64,000 nucleotides of DNA, taken from NCBI RefSeq assembly GCF_035046485.1, contig NC_085138.1, forward strand, positions 25,080,800 to 25,144,799, in the 5' to 3' direction. This stretch comes from Aedes albopictus (lineage: Eukaryota; Arthropoda; Insecta; Diptera; Culicidae). Below are positions 33,201-42,693 of this stretch, in pieces. The position numbers and the translations under genes were made by a program. Each line of letters starts with the position of its first letter. Position 1 is the first letter of the stretch. The notes beneath the pieces are model-generated. The model had not been told where the DNA came from. It made no database searches and worked only from the letters and a program-made list of their open reading frames with translations.

Positions 33201-33870
33201 TTCTTTCAGGAATCTGGAGAGATTCCTCTCAGTAATCTGGAGAGATTTCTCTCAGGAATCTGGAGAGATTCCTCTCAGGAATCTGGAGAGATTCCTTTCA
33301 GGAATCTGGAGAGATTCCTCTCTGGAATCTGGGGAGATTCCTCTCAGGAATCTATGGAGATTCCTCTCAGGAATCTGGAGAGATTCCTCTCAGGAATCTG
33401 GAGAAATTCCTCTCAGGAATCTGGAGAGATTCCTCTCAGGAATCTGGAAAGATTCCTCTCAGGAATTTGGAGAGATTCCTCTCAGGAATTTGGAGAGATT
33501 CCTCTCAGGAATCTGGAGAGATTCCTCTCAGGAATCTGGAGAGATTCCTCCCAGGAATCTGGAGAGATTCCTCCCAGGAATCTGGAGAGATTCCTCCCAG
33601 GAATCTGGAGAGATTCCTCCCAGGAATCTGGAGAGATTCCTCCCAGGAATCTGGAGAGATTCCTCCCAGGAATCTGGAGAGATTCCTCCCAGGAATCTGG
33701 AGAGATTCCTCCCAGGAATCTGGAGAGATTCCTCCCAGGAATCTGGAGAGATTCCTCCCAGGAATCTGGAGAGATTCCTCCCAGGAATCTGGAGAGATTC
33801 CTCCCAGGAATCTGGAGAGATTCCTCCCAGGAATCTGGAGAGATTCCTTCCAGGAATCTGGAGAGATTTC
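30271..33870. repeat. homogeneous core of the 23-bp minisatellite array 1
   Basis: By length there are about 155 near-identical 23-bp units, GATTCCTCTCAGGAATC plus TGGAGA; a sub-variant has CCC in place of CTC. Each unit holds a perfect inverted repeat, GATTCCT/AGGAATC, around a 3-base loop. Because 23 is not a multiple of three and no unit frame contains a stop, the plus strand stays open in all three frames, giving apparent proteins of nearly 600 residues. These are artefacts of the repeat. Confidence 0.95.
31667..33850. repeat. 1124-bp higher-order duplication within array 1
   Basis: Rare variants recur at a constant offset of 1124 bp: CCTCCAAGGAATC (31667, 32791), TAGGAGACTGAG (32017, 33141), TCTATGGAGA (32227, 33351) and paired AATTTGGAG (about 32341, 33465). 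1124 equals 49 units minus three bases. A recent unequal exchange or replication slip is the simplest cause. Confidence 0.9.
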
Positions 33871-34550
33871 TCTCAGGAATTTGAGAGATTCCTTTCAGGA
33901 ATCTGGAGAAATTCCTTCAGAAATCTGGAGAGATTCTTTTCAGGAATCTGGAGAGATTTCTCTCAGGAATCTGGAGATATTCCTTTCAGGAATGTATAGA
34001 GATTTTTCTCAGGAATCTGAAGAGATTCTCCACATGAATCTGGAGCGATTCTCCACAGGAATCTAGAATTGCCGTTGGATCAGGAGAGATTCACCTCAGT
34101 AATCTGGAGAGATTATTCTCCGGAATCTGGAGAGATTTCTCTCATGAATCTGAACAGATTCCTCTCAGGAATCTGAAGGATTCTGTAGAAATTCTTCACA
34201 GGAATCTGAAGAGATTCTCCTCACGTATCTGGAGAGATTCCTCCCAGGAATCTGGAGAGATTCGCCTCTGGATCAGGAGAGTTTCCACTCAGTAATCTAG
34301 AGGTATTCCTCTCAGGAATCTGGAGATATTACTCTTAAGAATCTAGAGAAAGGTTCGTCACAGGAATCTGAAGAGATTCTCCTCAGGAATGTGGAGAGAT
34401 TCCCCACAGGAATCTGGAGACATTCACAGCAGGATTCTGGAGACATTCCTCTCCGGAATCTGGAGAGATTCCACTCAGGAATGTGGAGAGATTTGCTTTA
34501 GGATCAGGAGAGATTTACCTCAAGAATCTGGCCTCTCAGGAATCTGAAAC
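33871..34550. repeat. diverged right flank of array 1
   Basis: Units become irregular again and end around TCTGAAACGATT at 34550. Confidence 0.85.
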
Positions 34551-34961
34551 GATTAAAAGTGGAAAGATCTCACCAATTTCCAAAAAATCCATCAGTCAAA
34601 CATAAGCCAATAATCGATGGAAATATGCCAAATTCCTCGCACCATCTGGCAACACTGGTGCTGCTCCCCCATGCAATAATCGACCTTCTTTGGGGTCTCT
34701 CTCTCTTTCTATTCATTCCATAGTGCGACCGACCGATACTGGCTAGCTGACATTGGGGGGCTTCCGTCTGTTATCGAGCTGAACTAAACTGTAGTAAAAC
34801 AGACACTAGAGGTACCTGCTGGCTGACTGACTAAGTGACTGACTCGTTGTGCAGCAGAAACCCACCGCCTGCACTGATTGTCAGATCTACTGAGTTAAAA
34901 ATCTAGTGGAAACTGAATCTGAGAAATGCTAATCGGAAGTTTTGTATCCTATCAATTTCAG
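34551..34961 (+). promoter_or_regulatory. unique sequence upstream of a candidate exon
   Basis: The array stops and unique sequence begins with TGGAAAGATCTCACCAATTT and a later CTGGCAACACTG, both echoed after array 2. A TCTCTCTCTCTTTCTATTC tract and CTGACTGACTAAGTGACTGA follow. At the end, GCTAATCGG then TTTTGTATCCTATCAATTTCAG looks like a branch point, pyrimidine tract and acceptor. I see no clear TATA box. Confidence 0.3.
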
Positions 34962-35572
34962 TGAAGTGCATCGAGTTTCGTTTGGAATTCAGAAGAGTTC
35001 GATCAATGCTGACAGGAAACATCGGGAGCTGCTGTTGTTGAGAGTGAAAAAGTGAGTTTCTGGATGTATAACAGAAAGTCTGAATGATTACGGTGACACG
35101 AAAATCTGCCAGAATGCAAAAATTGTCGAAATAGCAGCGAGGAAAAATCTGTCCTCGAAAGAAGGAAAAGCAGTGACGAGTGGAAAGAAAAAGGAAAAAA
35201 AGTCAGGAAAATATCAAAGATCAGTGCACCACCATCGTCGATGACCGACCAGCACCGTCATCCCATCCCATCGCTGTTCCTCGCTCGTGTGTGGAGTGCG
35301 GATTGGCATTGAGTGAGAAATAGAGAGTACGAAAGCGCGAGAGAAGGCCAAACAAGTGAGGGTGTGTGAAAATTTCTGGCTGTGTGAACTGGTGCGTGCG
35401 AAGTGAACCGTGCTGGTGGTGTGGAAGAAGCGTGAGAAGAGAAGTGTACACAGGCAGGGGTGAGAGGAGCAGTGGCAACAGCAGGAGAGAAGAGCCAAGG
35501 TTGAAAACCAACAGCTGATTTGTGTGGACGCCCGATTTCTTCTGGGACGACGAAGGAGATGACTTCCCGAAG
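34962..35572 (+). other. candidate 5' exon of an unknown gene
   Basis: The segment is purine- and GTG-rich, like many insect 5' UTRs. It starts after an acceptor-like TTTCAG and ends CCCGAAG|GTAAGG, a strong donor. An ATG at 35559 in the context GGAGATGACT would give only Met-Thr-Ser-Arg before the donor, so coding would continue in a later exon beyond the window or gap. Opposite-strand Ser/Leu-rich frames over it look like shadows. The gene identity is unknown. Confidence 0.4.
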
Positions 35573-35871
35573 GTAAGGATGGTGGGCAATACAAGGTCAC
35601 CTAATATGAGTTATAAGTGTTTATTGGAATCCTAATGGTCTGGATTTCGTTGGAATTCATAAATTCAGTCTGATTAAATTGAGACCGAGTCTCAATACCG
35701 CATCTGTAGCGGAGCGCACAGCATTTCCTTTGTTTGTGCAAGTGGACCGTGTGAAAGGTGAAATGAGGGTGTTGCTCCGGCCTGATGGTGGTTCAGCAGA
35801 TGGCACGGCAGAGTTGCCAGTTTATGTGGGTCATAGCTTTGCATCGATCTTTTGGACATTAGCAACTTTGC
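35573..35871 (+). other. intron-like start, no recognised gene
   Basis: It follows the donor. A 78-codon frame at 35679-35915 runs into array 2 and is unrecognised. Confidence 0.3.
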
Positions 35872-37385
35872 TCAATCTCGACAAATTCCTGAAGGGAATC
35901 TCGACAGATTTTTGAAGGGAATCTCGACAGATTCCTGAAAGGAATCTCGACAGATTCCTGAAGGGAATCTCGACAGATTTTTGAAGGGAATCTCGACAGA
36001 TTCCTGAAAGGAATCTCGACAGATTCCTGAAGGGAATCTCGACAGATTCGTGAAGGGAATCTCGACAGATTCGTGAAGGGGATCTCATCAGATTCCTGAA
36101 GGGAATCTCGTCACATTTCTGAAGGGAATTTCGTCAGATTCCTGCAGGGGATCTCGTCAGATTCCTGAAAGGAATCTAGTCAGATTCCTGCAGGGAATCT
36201 CGTAAGATTCCTGCAAAGAATCTCGTCAGATTCCTGCAGGGAATCTCGTCAGATTCCTGAAGGGGATCTCATCAGATTCCTGAAGGGAATCTCGTCACAT
36301 TTCTGAAGGGAATTTCGTCAGATTCCTGCAGGGGATCTCGTCAGATTCCTGAAAGGAATCTAGTCAGATTCCTGCAGGGAATCTCGTAAGATTCCTGCAA
36401 AGAATCTCGTCAGATTCCTGCAGGGAATCTCGTCAGATTCCTGAAGGGAACTTCGTAATATTCCTGAAAGGAATTTTATAAGACTTATGAAGAGAATCTC
36501 GTAAGATTCCTCAAGGGAATCTTGACAGATTCCTGAAGGAAATCTCGATAGATTCCTGAAGCGAATCTCGACAGATTCCTGAAGGAAATCTCGATAGATT
36601 CCTGAAGGGAATCTCGATAGATTTCTGAAGGGAATCTCGATAGATTCCTGAAGAGAATCTCTCCAGATTCCTGACCTGAAGGGAATCTCACCAGATTCCT
36701 GAAGGGAATCTCATTAGATTCCTGAAGGGAATCTCATCAGATTCCTGAAGGGAATCTCATCAGATTCTTGAAAGGAATCTCATCAGATTCCTGAAGGGAA
36801 TCTCATCAGATTCCTGAAGGGAATCTCATCAGATTCCTGAAGGGAATCTCATCAGATTCCTGAAGGGAATCTCGAAAGATTCCTGAAGAGAATTTTGACA
36901 GATTCCTGAAGAGAATTTTGACAGATTCCTGAAGAGAATTTTGACAGATTCCTGAAGAAAATCTCGACAGATTCCTGAAGGGAATCTCGTTAGATTCCTG
37001 AAGGGATTCTCGTCAGATTCCTGATGGGAATCTCGACAAGTTCCTGAAGGGAATCTCAACAGATTCCTGAAGTGAATCTCGACAGATTGCTGAAGGGAAT
37101 CTCGACAGATCGCTGATGGGAATCTCGAAAGATTCCTGAAGGGAATCCCGACAGATTCCTGATCGGAATCTCGACAGATTCCTGATGAGAATCTCGACAG
37201 ATTCCTGAAGAGAAACTCGTCAGATTCCTGAAGGAATCTCGTCAGATTATTGAAGGGAATCTCGTTCGATTTCTGAAGGAAATCTCGACAGGTTCCTGAA
37301 GGGAATCTCATCAGATTTCTGAAGAGAATTTCGTCACATTTCTGAAGGGAATCTCGCTAGATTCCTGAAAGGAATCTCGTAAGAT
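35872..37385. repeat. 23-bp minisatellite array 2, related to array 1
   Basis: About 66 units by length of GATTCCTGAAGGGAATC plus TCGACA or TCATCA. The unit length equals array 1 and the half-dyads GATTCC/GGAATC are shared, but the loop (TGAAG) and the spacer differ. Sub-variants with CTGCAGGG recur in a block, near 36120-36260 and 36310-36440, an internal duplication of about 190 bp. Open minus-strand frames over it are repeat artefacts. Confidence 0.95.
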
Positions 37386-37388
37386 GCT

Positions 37389-37588
37389 TTTCTTTGCTTT
37401 CTTTCAATATCTTATTCAGAGCATTATAACTAAATTGGAAAAAGCTCACCAAGTTCCAACAGTTTTTTAAGACTCAATAAAATTTAATGAAAGTGATTCC
37501 TTTATAGAATCAACTGGCAACACTGCCTTGACCGTTCGAAACGTTTGTAAATTTCATTGCAATCTGAACTCGCTCTCTCGTCTCTGTT
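37389..37588. other. unique flank after array 2
   Basis: TTGGAAAAAGCTCACCAAGT and CTGGCAACACTG parallel the flank after array 1 in order and spacing. CTCGCTCTCTCGTCTCTGTT follows, like the CT tract after array 1. The assembly gap cuts it off. Confidence 0.45.
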
Positions 37589-38088
37589 NNNNNNNNNNNN
37601 NNNNNNNNNNNNNNNNNNNNNNNNNNNNNNNNNNNNNNNNNNNNNNNNNNNNNNNNNNNNNNNNNNNNNNNNNNNNNNNNNNNNNNNNNNNNNNNNNNNN
37701 NNNNNNNNNNNNNNNNNNNNNNNNNNNNNNNNNNNNNNNNNNNNNNNNNNNNNNNNNNNNNNNNNNNNNNNNNNNNNNNNNNNNNNNNNNNNNNNNNNNN
37801 NNNNNNNNNNNNNNNNNNNNNNNNNNNNNNNNNNNNNNNNNNNNNNNNNNNNNNNNNNNNNNNNNNNNNNNNNNNNNNNNNNNNNNNNNNNNNNNNNNNN
37901 NNNNNNNNNNNNNNNNNNNNNNNNNNNNNNNNNNNNNNNNNNNNNNNNNNNNNNNNNNNNNNNNNNNNNNNNNNNNNNNNNNNNNNNNNNNNNNNNNNNN
38001 NNNNNNNNNNNNNNNNNNNNNNNNNNNNNNNNNNNNNNNNNNNNNNNNNNNNNNNNNNNNNNNNNNNNNNNNNNNNNNNNNNNNNNNN
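37589..38088. other. assembly gap (500 N)
   Basis: Exactly 500 N, a conventional placeholder, so the true length is unknown. Confidence 0.99.
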
Positions 38089-38345
38089 GGTAGTGTCCCA
38101 CAACTGGTTCCGAGTGTCCCGCCGGAATTGGTAAAATGTAAAAAAATTAACCAAACCCATGCTTGCAGTACACCAAATCGCTTTTTTTGTCAGTAACCTG
38201 ATGTACGGATAATATGAAAATAGGCACAGTCCACATAAGTTGCTACCGGTAGTGTTACTAGTTCCGGGTGTCCCGCTAAAAGTGGTCAAATGTAAAAGTG
38301 AACCAAACTTATACATGCGACACATCAAATCGCGACGTTTTATGA
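38089..38345. repeat. satellite of about 160 bp next to the gap
   Basis: GGTAGTGT, TGGTTCCGAGTGTCCCGC, AATGTAAAA and ACACCAAATCGC recur about 160 bp apart with small changes. The array probably fills part of the gap. Confidence 0.8.
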
Positions 38346-38756
38346 AACCTTATGAACAGTTCCCGATCAGAAAGGCATAACAAAAATGTAACAGAATTAT
38401 ATCAGCGGTTGATAGATATATCAACGTTTGTTATATTTAGATATATTTGACAAAAATGATTTGAAAACCTGATTTAATTATATCAGAATTATAACAAGGT
38501 CAGTTATAATACAAAAAAAAATATTTTGATCATCTTTATATGAACATTATAACAAACTCAGTTATAGTTTTGAAAATGCAGTTTATGTCAAATGAATATT
38601 TTACAGGTGGTGTTTGGTACGCAATTACGCCGCTGTGTGGTGCTACTGCGCTTGTGAAATACATGATTTTTGACAAGTTCAAATCATGATCAAGACCTTT
38701 AAGAAAATTCAGGTAATTCATTAAATTTATTTATTGACATACTTGTATTTGGTCGG

Positions 38757-39192
38757 CGTTAAGTCAGAGAGGACCATGTGTCTTTAACCATATTTCTAGA
38801 AAAACGACTTTAAAGCTTGTAACTCTATAGGTTTTGAGTTTTTCAACAAATGTTCTTGAATTTTTGCCATAAACCTTAATAACTATTCATAAAAGCATCG
38901 CTCTGTATTGATCGTGAAAACATGTAAAATAAAGCTTGAAACCGATAAATTGCTATGTAATTGATTGTACTTAGTCCAGTCTGAGTGAACGATTTTTGGA
39001 AAATCTACAACCAACTACAGTTTGCACTCAAGTTTTCACATATTTGATGAAAAAATGATGCACAAGTAGGACAACAGTTAATAATAGTGGTGTATAATGT
39101 GAGCAGGAAGTTTGAAATTTGATGTTTCTGTCATTACTCTGATGATTACCATATTCAATTTTTATGTTCAGTCAGAGTGGACCAAGTACAAC
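38757..39192 (+). mobile_element. repeat family A, copy 2
   Basis: It starts GGCGTTAAGTCAGAGAGGAC, as in the fragment at 14094-14175. The inverted core runs TGTACTTAGTCCAGTCTGAG to TCAGTCAGAGTGGACCAAGT. It is in reverse orientation relative to 10882-11360 and lacks the nested 101-bp MITE found there. Confidence 0.75.
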
Positions 39193-39738
39193 AGTTCAAT
39201 ATCACGAAGGGTAGTCAATTATTGAGCTATTTAAGAGTTCTTAACTTGAACATTTAATAGCCAACAACTTTAGATTCAGGGTTATCCCTTATTGGAAATT
39301 CAAAATCGATTTTTTGATTATCTAGGTTCAAATTCACTAACACAAATTGAAATTCAAACCTTAAATAAACAAATGCAGTATTTTTGGCATGTTTGAATCA
39401 TGATCCAAACTTTTAAGAAAGCTCAGATGGATATTGTCGCGCTAATATTCACTGTACTCCACATGATTAAAAGAATGCAGTGAATATATTTTCATGGTCG
39501 ATGTTTTGATTTACAGCGAGAAACTGCTTTTTATTTCCCGAAAAATAATGACGGATGCTTAAGCCTTAAGATCATCAGTATATTAGTGGTGATTTTAGGT
39601 CCTTAGCGAATGATTCTATATATAGCATCGCACAGCAACGTAGTTAAAAAAATAAGAAATGAGTATCCCAGCAGTTGTCATTGTAGGTGAGCCACACAGA
39701 GTATCTAGTAAAATTTAATGCCCAACGTATGCAATGAT
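39193..39738. other. no gene seen
   Basis: AT-rich interior of the 3.4-kb TIR element. Confidence 0.4.
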
Positions 39739-39839
39739 TTAACCCTCCTAATATGTTAGGCTTTTGCACCACGAAGGCGTAGCGTACGTTCAGCGTGCTT
39801 GTCTGGGTCATATTGACCCCAACTTCCTACTAGGGTTAA
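39739..39839. mobile_element. 101-bp MITE with TTAACCCT ends
   Basis: TTAACCCTCCTAATATGTTA on the left mirrors CTTCCTACTAGGGTTAA on the right. It includes GGGTCATATTGACCC, a palindrome also seen at about 2734-2748. Confidence 0.7.
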
Positions 39840-40204
39840 TGCAACTATCAAACGGTCACATGAAGCTATGATAAGTGAGCCAACAAAATGGATATGAAAA
39901 GGATGACTTTCATTGAAACTGTTAACACTTATGAAGTAAGTTTTTAGTTTCACAATCATCCATAGGTTTTGCAGTTTGTAGTCCCATTCAAGATTATTTT
40001 AATAAATTCTGAAATAAGAAGTTTTATCATTGTTATTGAATTAACATGATACAACTGAAACAATTAGTCGCCTGCAAAAGAAAATCACCTTAGTTTTTGA
40101 AGAATTGATTAATAACAAAATAATTTGTGGTGTTTTGAAATTTATATCTAATTTGGTCACGCCATGTCGTTAGTCACGTTTCATTGCCATGCAATTAACG
40201 TCCA

Positions 40205-40560
40205 TATCAATTCAGTAGAAATACAGCTTCTTATTATCTGCAAACATGTGGTGTGGATATTACATACTCAAAGATGAAGGAAGGTCGTTGATAAATAAGG
40301 CTAACATCAATGGTCCTGAAACCGATCCTTGTGGCACGCCCGAAAGAGTACCGATCGGGCTTCAATGATTTCCTTTAGCTTCCACAATTTTAAAGCGGTT
40401 ATTCAAATAGGATTTACTCAATGAAACAGAATCTCAACTGAAAACAAATAGATATGATAATCTGTGCAGTAGTTCAAAATGAGAAACAGTGTTGAAAGCT
40501 TTTAAAAAAACAATCAATAGCAGAAGGCTATTTCTTTTTTACCGATGTGCTGATGGACAT
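40205..40560 (-). pseudogene. non-LTR reverse transcriptase relic (jockey/CR1-like)
   Basis: The minus-strand reading contains KAFNTVSHFELLHRLSYLF, then SYLNNRFKIVEAKG, then SGVPQGSVSGPLMLALFIND and HHMFADNKKLY. These are the fingers and palm blocks of a non-LTR reverse transcriptase. The catalytic FADD is changed to FADN and two stops plus a frameshift interrupt it. Only about 110 residues survive. It sits inside the 3.4-kb TIR element. Confidence 0.8.
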
Positions 40561-41265
40561 CGTCATGCATCTTGAGCAAATGCCGAAGCAAATGCCGAAC
40601 ACGTGCTTTCAACTAGTGGGGGAATTTCTTATTTAAACTATTTTTGCTGAAAATAAAAACATTATATGATATCACGAGGCAAAGCATACGCCACAGAATT
40701 GCTTTAGTATGTCAATTCTTGTACCTTGTAATGTTGAAATTGTGCTTTAAACACTGCATTTTATTTTACAAGCCATCTAAATCTGACAATCTCCAGAAAT
40801 GCACACTAACGCCACGATGCGGTGAAATTTTAAACCACCAGACTACTGCATAACTTTGCCATAGGCAGGAACTTCCTTGATAATTATTTAATAACACATG
40901 TCGAAATGTTCTGATTTAATTGCTCGCTTGCACCAAGAGAAGGTTAAATTGTATACCACTCTTTTCACTGTTTAGCCATTATCTATCTCTACAACTTTGA
41001 TGAAGATACGACATTTATTTTTGGTCTAAATCATGAGATAAAGCATGCCAAAATGCAGAGCAAATTATTGAGTTACAATTATAATCAAATTATATCCACT
41101 TTTGTTATTATATCCTAAGATGACGTAATTGCGATCAACTGTATCAAGAACACTTTTATGTGACGTCATATTTTCTCTCCCCTGTACGTTGGACAAATGA
41201 GTCTATTTATAGACCAGCCGCCAAAACGAAGAACCACTTGATCATATACCGCCCTTCACTTCAAG
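40561..41265. other. no gene seen
   Basis: Short chance frames only. Confidence 0.4.
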
Positions 41266-41269
41266 TGCT

Positions 41270-41345
41270 GCAATGGTCTCATTGATAAAGGCGCCGGATT
41301 GCAGTTAAAGGCTGGCGTCCTTGGTTCGATTCCCGTCTGGGTGAG
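41270..41345 (+). repeat. tRNA-like SINE head or tRNA pseudogene
   Basis: ATGGTCTCATTGATAAAGGCG (A-box-like) and CTTGGTTCGATTCCCG (B box) stand at tRNA spacing, followed by a T-rich stretch that could end a Pol III transcript. The acceptor stem does not pair well. Confidence 0.5.
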
Positions 41346-41726
41346 GGTTTTTTATATACTACGTAGAGCAAGTTTTTTATACAAAAAACTTTTCGCTAAA
41401 AATAAATAACACTCTTAATAAAAATTACCCAAAAAATGAGTTAAAATTTACCCAACTCAATTTTTACCCAATATATATCTAATTTATAACAACATGTGTT
41501 ATAACTTTTTGATCATTCCAATATTTATTATATCTCACGTTGTTATAAATTAGATAAAATTGTATCAACACCTGTTATAATTATGTTATGGCTAGAGCAA
41601 TTTTAGTTATATTTTTTGTTATTTTAACACCTAACCGACGAATTTTATAACTCATTCTGTTATGAAAAATGTTTGAAATAAATAACTCAATCGGTTATAA
41701 TTTTGTTATGCCTTTCTGATCGGGTT

Positions 41727-42693
41727 AGCATGAATCAGGCTCAGACCACATTTAAAACTCATTGGTTCCTTGTCTGAGTGTAGCTGGTCTAGCAATACCG
41801 AAGTAGCATACACAGACGGATCAAGCTCAAGCTCAAGCTCCAATCAAAATGTTATTCTAAGACAAAACCGTGTTTCAGCAACTACCCTAAGCCAAAAGTC
41901 ATCCGAGATCTTTCGCAGTTGGAATGTCGATTATATGGGTCGATGATATTCTTCTCGATGCCCCAACATATGGCGACCGGCCGATGCAAATTTGTCCAGC
42001 CGCTTGCTCCATTTCCCCTATCGAACGGCCAGCGGATGACAGCCGGGGACGGTACAAAGATTAGAATATTTATAACGGCGACGACGACGTCACGATCGGA
42101 CAATTGTACTCACTAATCGGTCCGGTCGGGTCGGGTCACGTTGCTGTTCTGCATTGCTCTCACTGTTCGTCTCCGGGTCGATGACGAATTCAGTGAAAGA
42201 TTGTGTCAATCGTCGATGTTTCATCATCTCCCTGGGACATCTTCTAGGTTTTTTTTGTACTGGGTAGCTGTACACTACTACCCAGCAGCAGCAGCAGTAT
42301 GTAATGTAACAGATGTGTAGTGACCGAATCAATTGAACTAACTACTGTTTGAAATTCAAATGCACACACACGGTTTGGCTGTATCTACAAGTTGGAAGCT
42401 CCTGTCCTAATGAACCGAACCAAAGAGGGGCGAAAGTGGCGGTAGGGCAACGAAACTCTGATGAATCGCGTGACTAGTGACACTATCAGTCAGTCAGTCA
42501 GTCAGCCACCGTACTAATGCAGTTGGGCTATTTCCGTACGAACGGGCAATTGAAATCTCGTGAATGTGACACCGAGTGTCATGCAGGGGCGGCATTCGAT
42601 GGGATGGGCTTGCGTTGAACTAGGTGATTGGGCGGTGGGAGTGTCGATGGAAGTTCGGCTTGAAATAAAAAGAGATATTTAAATCACTTTGTT
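41727..42693. other. intergenic, no recognised gene; small microsatellites
   Basis: AAGCTC repeats lie at 41823-41841, an AGC run at about 42282-42297, and CAGT repeats at about 42486-42506. A TATA-like GTTATAAATATTC is on the minus strand near 42070, but no convincing gene starts from it. Short frames on both strands are unrecognised. Confidence 0.4.

Larger units (their letters stand above)
38358..41726. mobile_element. 3.4-kb TIR element with TTATAAC subterminal repeats
   Basis: The left end CCCGATCAGAAAGGCATAAC is exactly inverted at the right end, GTTATGCCTTTCTGATCGGG. Both ends are followed by many TTATAAC/GTTATAA words over some 200 bp. No target duplication is clear. The interior contains nested repeats and a reverse transcriptase relic but no transposase that I can see. 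Confidence 0.8.

Noticed and set aside
30276..33999. Two open frames of 583 and 589 codons on the plus strand
   Set aside because: They are translations of a 23-bp repeat whose unit has no stop in any plus frame. All three frames give the same 23-residue period, so no protein-coding constraint is implied.
27802..34550. CRISPR-like array of short palindromic repeats
   Set aside because: Units are contiguous with no unique spacers, the genome is eukaryotic and there are no cas genes.
35214..35600. Minus-strand frames of 122-128 codons
   Set aside because: They are low-complexity Ser/Leu/His-rich shadows of a purine-rich UTR-like segment on the plus strand, with no known motif.
36829..37311. 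160-codon minus-strand frame
   Set aside because: It is repeat translation of array 2, with period 23.
37502..38328. Long frames across the N gap
   Set aside because: They consist almost entirely of unknown residues over 500 N.
42070..42120. TATA-type promoter on the minus strand
   Set aside because: A TATA-like word is present, but no plausible transcript or frame begins from it.
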